A stretch of DNA of 64,000 bases, taken from positions 27,664,501 through 27,728,500 of the forward strand of contig NC_089039.1 in NCBI RefSeq assembly GCF_034140825.1, read 5' to 3'. The translations under genes and the position numbers were made by a program. Source of the DNA: Oryza sativa Japonica Group (Eukaryota > Streptophyta > Magnoliopsida > Poales > Poaceae). Of the stretch, positions 24,934-35,582 are shown one piece after another; position 1 is the stretch's first letter; each line of letters starts with the position of its first letter. The notes below the pieces were generated by a model. It was given only the letters and a program-made list of their open reading frames with translations. It made no database searches and was not told the origin of the DNA.

Positions 24934-25602
24934 TAAGTGAATGACCTACAATATTTTGATGAACTTTTATGTATATGTATTATTAACCTATAATCATTTA
25001 AAATATAGTAGTGGTGGTGATGGTTCTGCCACCATCCCATCTCCAACTTATTCTTTAGGAGAAAAAGAACATGTGGGGCTAAAGAGCCACATGTTAACCA
25101 CCCTCCTCAACTCTCCAATATTTACTTCTCCATCTCAAAATATTGTAACTTAAGATAAGATTTTGCCCTAGGACACATCCTAATATGAGAAGAAAAAAGA
25201 TAGTGTAGACTGTAGAGCCAAAAGGTCCACATGCCATAGCAAAAATATATAGCAACTAAGAGATAGTACATTAAAAATGATGATAATAATAATAGGTTAA
25301 TGATAGTATATTGGTGTTTTAAAAGCTAATAATGCTGAAAAATGGACTCGAACATAAGTTAGTGACGCATGCCTCAAAATGAAAAGGAAAAAAAAACAGC
25401 AGGAACAACATGTCGACATGTTCACAAGCGGTACCAAGAGTCAAGACAGAAAAGGCAGATGCTGAACAAAGCATCCAAGTTTATCCCAAAAAAAACCTGT
25501 ATATTGTACTAGTAATGAATAGAAGACCTATGACATGTACAGTCAATGCATGATGCATCAGGATATCCAATAACCGAGACCAAAAGTTACACAGAAAATT
25601 GA

Positions 25603-25702
25603 GAAGTTTGGTTCACGCCAAAATTAGAAGTTTGGTTGAAATTGGAACGATGTGATGGAAAAGTTGAAAGTTTGAAGAAAAAGTTTGGAACTAAACAAGG
25701 CC
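25603..25702. mobile_element. truncated Tourist-like MITE, inverse orientation
   Basis: It reads as the inverse of the family at 7493-7639: gttcacgccaaaat, then ggttgaaattggaacgatgtg, then ending ggaactaaacaaggcc. The outer 10-15 bases of one end are missing or heavily changed. Confidence 0.65.
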
Positions 25703-25746
25703 TATAGAAATAGCAAAAATGTTTCACGGGATGCTAAAACAAATTA

Positions 25747-25899
25747 GGCCCTATTTAGTTCACACCAAACTTCCCCCAAACTCTCAACTTTCCATCACAT
25801 CACATTCAAAACTTTCATACTTAAATAAACTCCCAACTTTTTTTCTAATTTACCAACTTTCCCCAAACTTCTCCCTAATCTCAGAAACTAAACACAGCC
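25747..25899. mobile_element. Tourist-like MITE, 153 bp
   Basis: The ends pair as GGCCCTATTTAGTTC and the inverse of GAAACTAAACACAGCC, flanked by TTA (25744-25746, 25900-25902). It shares its ends, but little interior, with the 7.5 kb family. Confidence 0.75.
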
Positions 25900-26014
25900 T
25901 TAAAAAAAACTGAGTTTGTTAGCGGTACAAAAAGCTCAGATCTTCAGCTTTTGAAGTCACTACTCTGGATTGTACTAGCATCCATGAATATATATTTTCT
26001 GAAGGTAGGTCCCT

Positions 26015-26999
26015 AACTCAACGTTATCCTGGTACGGCTACAGAGCGACGTATCCGTATCTGATACGGCAACGGATACGGATACATATCGGATATGTTCC
26101 GATACATATTCCGTACGTATCCCACATATTCGCGATTTAAAAAAACAAAATAAATCGAGATATGCCAGCGATACGGCCGCGACGTGCCTCCGTCTTCGCT
26201 CGCATCAGGGATGCGCCGCCTCATACGCTCCCATCCTGATGGCTGTCTCTCGTGCGTGCCCGGCGATGCCACCAGAGACGCGGCTGCAGCAGCGCGCTTG
26301 GTTGCCGTGCGCGGGCCACAACGTCCTCTCCGCGAGACGGAAGAGCTGCCGCGGCTGGGCGGTGGCGCATCTCCTTCGCCGCCAACCTCGGAGGCCACGA
26401 CCGTTGCCGGGCATAGCGGAGGCCGGTGGCAGGCTGGCCGCTGGCAACATCAAAGCAAGGAGCTTTTTCATTGTTTGCTTGAGTGCCTGGCCGGGTAAAT
26501 CCATGCTCTTTGAACATTTCTTGCTTGAATCTGTTGGGCCTTTCTTGTTTTTCTTAGGACAAAGTACTATCGTTTTTGTTAGATACAAGTGCTAGTGCAT
26601 CTAGCAATTCTAGTGGTTACTGGTTAGTGCGGCTGCTAATGTTGATGCAAAGTCATCAAGAGTTATATGATTGAACTATTAATATGTAGTTTTTGGGATC
26701 TTAATCGCTTGTTAATTTGAATTGCTTATAGAAAAGAAAATTGCAAAATATTGATATGGAATCGGCTACACTAATACTAGTATTATATCGCTTTTTCTTT
26801 ATAAAAGCTCCTTATTTTTTTTGTATTTTTAATATATATTAATGTAATTTCCTTAATTTTTTTTGTGTGTTTTCAATATATATATATATATATATATACG
26901 TATCCCCGTATCCTTGTTTTTTTTGGAAAATGTCGTATCCGGAAAATGTCGTATCCCCGTATCGACGTATCGCGTATCCGTATGTATCTGAGTAACGTA
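26015..26999. mobile_element. probable hAT-like element with GTATCC-rich ends
   Basis: Both ends are packed with short copies of gtatccg/cggatac in both directions (26040-26130 and 26898-26985), an arrangement seen in subterminal transposase-binding regions. The outermost parts are loosely inverted: caacgttat on the left and gtaacgta on the right. A near-matching 8 bp repeat (aggtccct at 26007-26014, gggtccct at 27000-27007) could be a hAT target duplication. Between the ends is a GC-rich block (26165-26450) followed by AT-rich DNA. No transposase is seen. The family assignment is tentative. Confidence 0.45.
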
Positions 27000-27007
27000 G
27001 GGTCCCT

Positions 27008-30000
27008 TTTCCCCGACAGCTTTAAGAGCTTGGGTGATAGTATGCTCTGCAAGATGCTGCTTACCTTTTGTTCTTGCAATAATCCTCGGGCTAGTTTTTA
27101 TTACTAGTACCAGCTCAGAAAGAGACAACAGCAGCGAGCGCACACACACGGACATGGACATGGCATGGGCGGATGGTCTCTCTCCGACTTCGTTTCCAAG
27201 GGCCCTGCTGCACTTGCACCCTGCACTGCACTTGCTTGCGGTTGCCGGCAATCGACGTGTGTCTGTACTTGCCGTCGTGGAATCGTCCGATTTCACGACC
27301 AACTCAGCATCAGCGATGACATGAACAGTCTGTGTGCATGTGTGATGGATTGAGATCAGGGTGCACTTCGATATTGCAAGTGCACACTAAAGAACTGCAA
27401 TGAATCTGAGCCTTTCATATTTTAATCTAATGGTACATGTTCGCTGCTACGATATATATAAATTACTATTATTACTTGATATAGTGAAATGGAGCTACAA
27501 TAATGCATTGATTTGGGCCTGCTTTCTCAAATCTCAACACGTGGTGTTACACTAACAGCTGCACCATTCGTGTGTGATATATGATCATAGTAAAGGTTAC
27601 TGATTTTGCTTTCTAGTGCATCAAAACATTTGAAGTCTTGATTGTGAAGCTATGGATGTTTAAGTTGACACCTCTGTCATCGATGTAGGTGAAATTAATT
27701 ATTTGGAATACACTCGTGATCTTGACCGGTATAAGTATTTCTAAGGACGTTTTCAAGACAGTTAGACATCGCGAGGAGTTAACAATGTTTGCAATCTGCG
27801 TCAGTACTGGTCCAACCGAATGCCGGTTGCTGATACATGTGCATATGCTTATCCGTTTGGTGAGCAATAATTCTTCAGTTAGAGCAACAAACCAAAGCAG
27901 AGTCTGAAGACACTGTTACTATGTCTTGACACTTATCTGAGCTAGCAAGTGAGCAGCTTTTAATTCTGAAAGGAGCAAGCTATCCAGTTAGGACACTGCA
28001 TCCATGCATTTCGTTCTTGCTGTCACATGGTCCATTTCTCATGTCAAATCAAAGAGATACCTCAACGAACTGATAACGCAGAAGTCCACGGCTCTGAAGG
28101 CACTATTCGATCAATGCATGTTTGTCTATTTGTCCTTGACGAATGCATTTTGCCACCTACCTTTGATGCCGAGATGTGCCGCTTTGAGTCAATGTCAAGG
28201 TACTAACAAAATCACAACCCTCCATATGTAAATGAGCTACAATGACCTACTCATCGTAACTGCTTTGTAAAATGCAAAACATAAGTTACTGCTATGCGTA
28301 TGAAGGAAACACGAACGAGGTACAAATATATGTTAAACATGGACTAAAACTTAATGGAACTAGCTATATTTATCATACCACATTTTTCAAAATATATTAT
28401 CAAATCGTTTTTACACAATAAATTACCTATATTTACTACGTAATTGCACTGTCTTTTTATAATTACGTTTTTTTTAGAACTACACAATACAACGCAGACA
28501 CTCACAACACACACGCACCCTCACCCTTATGAACGCACGCACACAAACCCTACCCCTATGAGCATCTTTGAAGGCTGGACCGGTAAATCTTGGAGATTGA
28601 CAAAGTCACCACAGACGCCTCGTTGTTGACGGGTAATACACGCTATATAAAGAGAACTATGGTTAAAAGTAACAATCGCATAGGGGAAGAGTGATTAAGA
28701 ACAAGTAAAAAAAATGTGGTGCCATATTTTTAACCAAAACTGAAACTTGATCCCTCGCAAGACAATGTCAAGCAACGAAATTAAAGATTTGCTTGACAAA
28801 CCAGATAGATGTACACCTTGGAAGTGAATCCTCTGCCATTACCGTTGTGTAGTAGATGCCGCTTATAACCTAGGTTGAATTATATAGGATTTTTCGACTC
28901 AATTGTCTTAAAAGACCAAAATGAAAAAATGCAACGTTATAAGGGGACCTTGCCTGTTGTTTTCTCCACAAATGGTTTATTTGTAAAATAAGTTATTTTG
29001 GGGTTTGTTTTCAAATGTAAATAAAAGTTTGTTTTTTATAAAAAAAATCCATATTCATCTACTTTCCAAATAAAACTACAGTGGAGGATTGCACTGGCTT
29101 TTTCCCATCCTTTGGCCTTGTTCTACTTGGCTTTTGCCGGATTTTCTCATGCCGACCACGAAGACCTGGAAAATGTGTGGATCCCTGGCGTACACTAAGC
29201 TAGTAAAATCCAACAAGGTAAGTACTGTTAACATGTTATTATTGATGGTTTTAATTTGCCTAGACATTGATAAACCCACAATGAGCAAAGTTAGAGAGAC
29301 TTTTTTTTGGAGTAATTAGTTAGAGAGACTTTTAACTAGAGGTCTCCTCTGATCATATGTATAGAGCCCATCACGAGCATGACAATTGTCAAGGAAGCTT
29401 CTTCGAAACCGATCCTCCCTCCATTTCCAGGGTCAACTAGGCTCGTCCTTGTCGTGCACTTGAAGTCTTCAATCACTTTACAAAGAGACACTATCCATGC
29501 CCCAAGTGAGACTACCCAAATAAACAATGACACCCAATTACCATGTGATCCACGGCCCATAGGCCCCCTAGGCCATACGATCAGGATCAACTTGCCACCG
29601 GGCAAAAATCAAAAACAAAATGAGAGGAAAAAAAATACTCCTACGTGTAACGTGACAGAAAACCGTCCACACGCCTCTCCTCCCCATTGGCCCTCGAAAA
29701 CCGGAACGGGTCAAGTCCATGACACTGTGCGTGCGCGCCGCACGAGAACTGGTCCATGTCTCGCACACGTTGTTCTTCTGAACCTCTTGTGCCTCACCTA
29801 ACATTTCGTCTCGTCAGATTTGTCACTGTGACACTGTACATGTGAAGTGACTTCGGCTCGGCGAGAGGGAGACAGACAGGGGCGTATCGTTTTCGGGACG
29901 CGCTAACTTGTCCGGTGTACCGGAGAGCCAAGCCAACGGATGGATCGCGTACGAACTGACAAGCGTAATCGCTGGAGAATTTGGATCAGTGCAGATACAT

Positions 30001-30204
30001 CTATGGATTAATTTACATGTAATAATCGATCACTCATAATACACGAGAAAACGCCAGCTAGAGAATGGGCCACTCGAAGAAGAGAAAAAAATTGAAAAAA
30101 AAAAGAGAGCAAGAATTATGCTAGTAGCAAGTGGCGACGCATCGATCGATCGCCGTTGCGTTCGCAGCTACGCAAGAATTCAATGGAGGTTTTAGCGTGT
30201 CCTC
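27008..30204. other. intergenic, 3.2 kb
   Basis: No coding gene is supported. The block at about 28470-28630 (actcacaacacacacgcacc, then cctatgagcatctttgaagg) resembles a dispersed repeat I associate with cereal genomes, but I cannot name its family. Other frames are short. The last 100-200 bases are probably the 3' untranslated region of the MYB gene. Confidence 0.35.
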
Positions 30205-31269
30205 CTATGTCAGGGTGTTGCAGAGACCCTGTGGCTTGGCGTAGGCGTGGTCGGAGGCCGCCCACATCTCCGCCATGTTCGGGAAGTAGCACGCCGAGAG
30301 CTCCAAGGTGGCCTTGCTGTCCGGCGCCGCGCCGGCGAAGCCGCTGAACAGCTCGGCGTAAGGGAACAGCGGCTCGCCGGCCGTGAGCTCGCCGAGGAAC
30401 ACGTCGTCGAGGGACAAGGCGTCGGACGCCCAGCCGCCGTCGCCGTCCGCCGTGACGGTGGCCGGTGGTGGCACGGGCGCGAGGTCGGTCGGGGATGCCG
30501 CCGCCGCCGCCGCGGGTGGTGCGTCGAAGCGGATGAACTGCTGCTGCGGCGGCGTCGTCGGTGGCGGGTACATGGTGGTGGTGGTGGTGGCGGCGGCGGC
30601 GAAGCAGGCGTCGCCGCTCGAGCTGGTGACGGACGAGGAGGCCGGCGAGAGCGCCGGCGCCATCGCTGACGACGTGCATTGGCTCGGCGCCGAGGCGGCG
30701 GCGCGCGGCTGCACGGCGCCCATGGCTTTCTTCTTGAGCTTGGTGTTCCAGTAGTTCTTGACGTCGTTGTCAGTCCGGCCGGGGAGCTTCGACGCGATGA
30801 TGGACCACCTGGCAACGCACGCAAACAGAGTCAGTTCAAGAACTCAGAACAGGATCAGTGAAAGAAAAAAGAAATATTCATCTCCGGCTTAAATCATCAC
30901 CTGCTTCCAATCGAGTTGTAGAGCGAGCAGATGATGTGGTCCTCCTGCTCGGTGTAGCCGCCGTGCTTGATGTCCGGCCTCAGGTAGTTGAGCCACCGGA
31001 GCCTGCAGCTCTTGCCGCAGCGGTTGAGCCCTGAATCACACAAGAGAACACGCAGACATCAGAATTCACATACAAACATGGCGTTTCATCACCGGCTAGC
31101 ATCGACGACGACGAGCAGTGCACTAATACCGACCTGCTTTCTGCGGGAGCGCGATCCAGTTGCCGCCGATGCCGTGGCTCTGGACGTAGCTCCGCAGCTG
31201 CTCGTCCTCCTCCGGCGACCACGGCCCCCGCTTCACGCTCGCCTTGTCGCAGCACGGCGCGCGCCCCAT
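30205..31269 (-). CDS. MYB55: R2R3-MYB transcription factor (probably OsMYB55)
   Basis: Three exons join to 289 residues: 31269-31134, 31030-30901, 30808-30205. The intron positions are those usual for plant R2R3-MYB genes. The start [22 protein letters not shown] begins repeat R2, with its regularly spaced tryptophans. R3 follows with [16 protein letters not shown] and ends WNTKLKKK. The [22 protein letters not shown] core places it near subgroup 14 (RAX/MYB36-like). The rest is Ala/Pro/Thr-rich with homopolymer runs, and the acidic [15 protein letters not shown] stretch could activate transcription. It should bind MYB core sites in the nucleus. From memory, OsMYB55 raises heat tolerance through amino-acid metabolism genes. 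The family call is firm; the exact gene name rests on recall. Confidence 0.92.
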
Positions 31270-31586
31270 TTTTTTTGCACAATCCTCCTCACCACCCGCG
31301 GCCTCCCTCGCAGTCGCAGCAACCAACCAAGCGATCGATCGATCGATCTCGAGCAGAAGACGATATGCGCGTCACCGGCTCGTGTCTACTCCAAGCACAG
31401 GGACGGCAGCGACCGAGACCGACCGATGCAATGCAACCCGCGACGGGTTGATTTATAGCGGCCTTACGCGACGGGGAGAGAGAGGGATGGATTGCCTTTC
31501 GCGGTTGGGCCCCAGCCGCCAGAGCGGCACGGCGTTGCATTCTCTCGTCTCGCGAAAGGGAGTTTGTAGTACAATTTTGCGCCATA

Positions 31587-31967
31587 GGCCGTGTTTATTT
31601 CCCTTCAAACTTTAAAAAATTCCGTCACATCAAATATTTGAATTTAAACTTTAAAAAATTCCGTCACATCAAATATTTGAATACATATATGAAGCATTAA
31701 ATATGGAAAAAAACCAATTGCACAGTTTGCATGTAAATTGCGAAACGAATCTTTTGAGTCTAATTACGCCATGATTTGACAATGTGATGCTACAGTAAAC
31801 ATTTGCTAATGAAGGATTAATTAAACTTAATAAATTCACCTCACAGTTTATATGTGAAATCTGTAATTTATTTTGTTATTAGTCTACCTTTAATACTTTA
31901 AATATATATTATGTATGTCTGTATACTTTTAAAAATTTTTTGTCACACTAACCAACTAAACGTGGCC
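31587..31967. mobile_element. Tourist/Harbinger-like MITE in the MYB promoter, 381 bp
   Basis: The ends pair as GGCCGTGTTTATTTCCC and the inverse of AACTAAACGTGGCC, flanked by ATA (31584-31586, 31968-31970). The interior carries the rice-family blocks gcgaaacgaatcttttgagt and tgctacagtaaac. A 39 bp block near its start (aactttaaaaaattccgtca, then catcaaatatttgaat) is tandemly doubled at about 31608-31682. It lies about 320 bp upstream of the MYB start codon. Confidence 0.78.
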
Positions 31968-31970
31968 ATA

Positions 31971-33495
31971 GTAACATCCTGCCTGCATTATTCCTCCTCC
32001 CCTACCGTCGAGCCGTCCCTATCGTGTGTGCTAGCTCTCCATTTTGTCGTCTCGCGTGTGTGCGAGTGTTATATTAGCCCTTTCATTTATTTATCCTAGT
32101 ACTATTTGTTTTAGGATAGCAGCAATTTTGCCTTTGACCAGACGAGTTAGCCATGCTTTCACACACGAAGAAGCCTCAACGTGTATTGATGATCCTGGGC
32201 AGGGTCAATCCCTTTGTGTTCACTGCATATCATTGTTTCCCTTTGGCGTTAAGTACGTGGAAAAGGAGGTGTCATGCATCGGAGCACTTCTCTCCGTGTT
32301 TCGATTCTCTCAAAAGTGTGCGTCCAAACGCTAGCCGAAGGAGAAAAGCTGAGCCGGCCCGGCCGGAATCGGCGAACTCATCGTCGTCAATAGAAAAATG
32401 GAAGCAAAGTTTTTGCCAGAATATAATGGGAAAGCCTACCAGCCATCAACAAGTTGCTGCTTGGCTCATTGGCTGCATTGGCAGTTGTCAGGTTTGTCAA
32501 ACTCTTGACATATTTGTTTCTGCTCGACGCCTTTTCCATATTATTCTGACATGCTAAAGAGGGGCACATTAGTTTTTTTTTTTTTGGGTGATGCTTTCGG
32601 TTTCGTCCTATGTACGGGTTGTGTGGTCCAAGCTTAGAGTCGAGAAGTGTATGCAATTATGCAAGCATGAATCATCATGAGACACAAAGAGTGATTAAAC
32701 AAACTAACAAATTATAGGAGTTCTAAATTCGAATGCTTTTGATTAGTGTGTCTGGGACAGCCTTAGTTTTGCGGTTACGCGAGCCCCATGTTTTTGACAT
32801 CACCATCACATGGTAGTATGGCAAAACACACTAAACTACTCGTAGGGCTACTCTTTTTTTAGTCTCTCCTGATAAGTCCCATCTTTTTCTTTAACTTCTC
32901 TAATGACAAGTCATGATCAGTCATAATTCAAGACGAGAGGAAATTCCTCGATTGATATGGAGTGTTTGTCGCATCCCTTATATGCCACCCAGTGACGTCG
33001 AGATAAATCTCCAAATATTAAGTGAAAAATAATCATTCTGGGTAGTGTCATACTGTCATCATGTCCTCATGGGATGAACTAATGAGCTAATGATCAGTGC
33101 AACAAGGAAATGCAAATTATATCTATAAAAAAAGCAGCAAGCAAGGAATGCAAACTATCTATACTCCTTATAAAAGTTATAAGGGAGAACTCTTTTTTCG
33201 AAGAAAAAGGACATGTGGTGTTAGACGCTGCACATATCGACCACTCCCATGAGAAAGAAAAAAAAGGGAGAGTGTGAGACTAAAAAAATCCACAAGTCAG
33301 GAACAAATATCTACATCAATTGAATTAAAAGATTATAATAATAGATTAATGATATTTTCTTTAATTAATTAAAATCGTGTTGCAACATACGGGCATTCTG
33401 GTAGTTTCTCAAAAAAAAAAGGAATGCAAACTACGGCCCACATGGAAAGCTCAAAATGCACGCAAATTGGTCCAAACCGGCCCAATCCAGTGGCA
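31971..33495. other. intergenic, no gene seen
   Basis: AT-rich DNA with short frames only. No bounded repeat was found. It ends at the duplication of the next Mutator-like element. Confidence 0.35.
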
Positions 33496-33504
33496 TCGAG
33501 AGAA

Positions 33505-35249
33505 GGAAAAAGTACACCGAAGGTCCCTCAACTTGTCATCGAGTTACAAAATCGTCCTCCAACCGCAAAACCGGATACAACGCATCCTCCAACTTACAAA
33601 ACCAGGGCAAACTAGGTCCCTCGGCGGTTTTGACCTCAGTTTTTTCCGACGTAGCAGCTGACTCAGCGTGGAACCCACATGTCAGCGTGGAACCCACATG
33701 TCAGGATGCCACGTCATCTCTCTCTTTCCCCTCTTCTCTCTCAGCTTTCACCTCGTCTGGGTGGGCAGGCCGGCCGACGGGTTGGGGAGGAAGCCGACGG
33801 GGCGAGGCGGGAGAGGAGGAGGTTCGGCGGCCGGTGGGCAGGCGGGTCGGCGGCGGCAGGCAGGCGACAGGCGGAGCGGAGGCGGCCTCCCCACGCCATG
33901 GACGACGACGGCGATGACGGCCTTGCTATCCCCATCCCGCTCCCCGTCGGCGCCATCCGCCTCCGCTCTCTCCTCTCCCCGTTCTTGTCCTCTCTCTGCC
34001 CTCTAAATGGTCGATGTCGACAGCCGCCTGCCGGTGCGGCCTGACCTTCTGCGCCCCTGCCGCCGCAGCCCCTTCCTCTCCCGCAGCGTGCCTGCCCACC
34101 GCCGGCCGGCCACTCCGGCCCGCGTCGTTGCCCGCTTCGCCCACCATTTGCCCGGTCCTCCGGCAGGCCGGTGCGGCTGCCGCATCACCGGTCGTTTCCG
34201 CGTGGCGGTGGGCGACGGCGCGCGGTGCCTGTCGCTCCGGTGCCCGGACCCGTCCTGCTCGGTCGCCGGCGAAACAAACAACAAAACTCTCGCATATCAA
34301 ATTTGGCACGAGCTCTCGCATAGCCGCTGAAAATTTACAAGCACAAAGATACTATCCGGCAATCCAGGCCATAGATGACGACGATTAATTTATGAGCAGA
34401 TTAAGAACCAATTAAACAGTACACGAAGAAACGGGGAGAGAATTCGAAGAACGATGAAAGCGAACAAGTCCCTAGACCATGCGGCTAGCTGGGCAAGGGC
34501 GCCGGCAGCTGGAACGGCTCCGGCAGCCGGACCTCGCCTCCTGCTGCGATCGACCGGCTGCAGCCGAAGCAGCTCCAGCAAGCCATCACCCCAACCCCTT
34601 CCCTTCCTTCCCAACCCGCCGGCCGACCTGCCCACCCAGACGAGGAGAAACCTGAGAGAGAAGAGGCGACGGGCGGAGCGGCAGCCTCGCCGTCGCGTGC
34701 CTCCACGCTCGCCCACGCCGTCGCCTTCGGCCTGCCCTCCCGCGTGGCAGCCGCCGCCGCCGCCTCCTCTCCGCCACGACGCTCGCATCCGCCGCCATCG
34801 CCTCTCCGCCGCAGCTACCGCCTCCGCCCTCTCCGCCACGACACTCGCACGCCTGCTGCCGCCTCTCCGCCACAACGCTGGTCCGCTGCCTTCCCCTTCT
34901 CTCGTGTCTCAGCCGCCACGTTGCCGCCGCCGCATCGCCCGCCGGCCGTCGGACCTCTCACCCTGGCAACCCCCTCCCCACCGCCGGCCGCCCTGCTGAT
35001 GACGTTGCATCCTAACAAGTCGAGACGAAAGGAGGGGACAGGAAAGGAAGGGAGAGGCTGGCCGACGTGGCATCCTGACATATGGGGCCCACGTGGGTTC
35101 CACGCTGAGTCAGCCGCCATGTCAGCTAAAACCGGGATCAGTATGCACTGGTTTTATAAGTTGGGGGATGCGTTGTATCCGGTTTTGTGGTTGGGGGACG
35201 ATTTTGTAACTCGATGCCAAGTTGAGGGACCTTCGGTGTACTTTTTTCC
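33505..35249. mobile_element. Pack-MULE, 1745 bp, upstream of SYP71
   Basis: A perfect 9 bp duplication, tcgagagaa, flanks it (33496-33504 and 35250-35258). The outer inverted repeats (ggaaaaagtacaccgaagg on the left) match closely for well over 100 bp. A second inverted similarity links 33725-33800 with 34600-34680, so the right arm holds about 330 bp of extra GC-rich DNA (roughly 34690-35020). The left arm has a doubled agcgtggaacccacatgtca. The centre contains a fragment resembling an RBR ubiquitin ligase (next entry). No transposase is present. The right end lies 334 bp before the SYP71 start codon and brings a CCCACGTGGG G-box with it. Confidence 0.85.
34172..34270 (+). pseudogene. captured fragment resembling an Ariadne-type RBR ubiquitin ligase
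   Basis: A plus-strand frame reads VAVGDGARCLSLRCPDPSCS, the junction between RING1 and the IBR domain in plant Ariadne proteins (usual form ..DGPGCL.LRCPDPSC.AAV). About 140 bp upstream, in another frame, ACRCGLTFCA could be the remains of the RING1 CGH.FC pattern. The catalytic RING2 is absent. The match is from memory of the family and was not searched. The long GC-rich frames around it have no other domain. Confidence 0.62.
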
Positions 35250-35582
35250 TCGAGAGAATTTTGCATCCCAAGGAAATTCAAATTCAGGCCCATATAGAAA
35301 GCCCAAATGCAACCCAAGTTCATCCAAATCGGCCCATTCCAATCTAACCGGGCCGGTTGGTGCGGCCCACATGACGGGATCGCCACCGGCCGGCCAGGCT
35401 GTAGCCTCTCTGACCTTCGGCTCGTCATCTCCCCCTTTCACCGTGCGCTGCTTCGGTTTGCTCGGGCGGAGAAAGGAAGGGCAGCGTCGCGGTTGCTTGC
35501 TTCCTCCCGAATCCTCGCCTCGATCTCGCTCGCGGGCGGGCGGAGGGATCGTGATCGGGATCGGGATCGGGGGCGCGCGAAG

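Noticed and set aside
28470-28630. Short plus-strand frame with acacacgcaccctcaccc sequence
   Set aside because: Repetitive sequence of a kind I associate with dispersed cereal repeats; no coding evidence.
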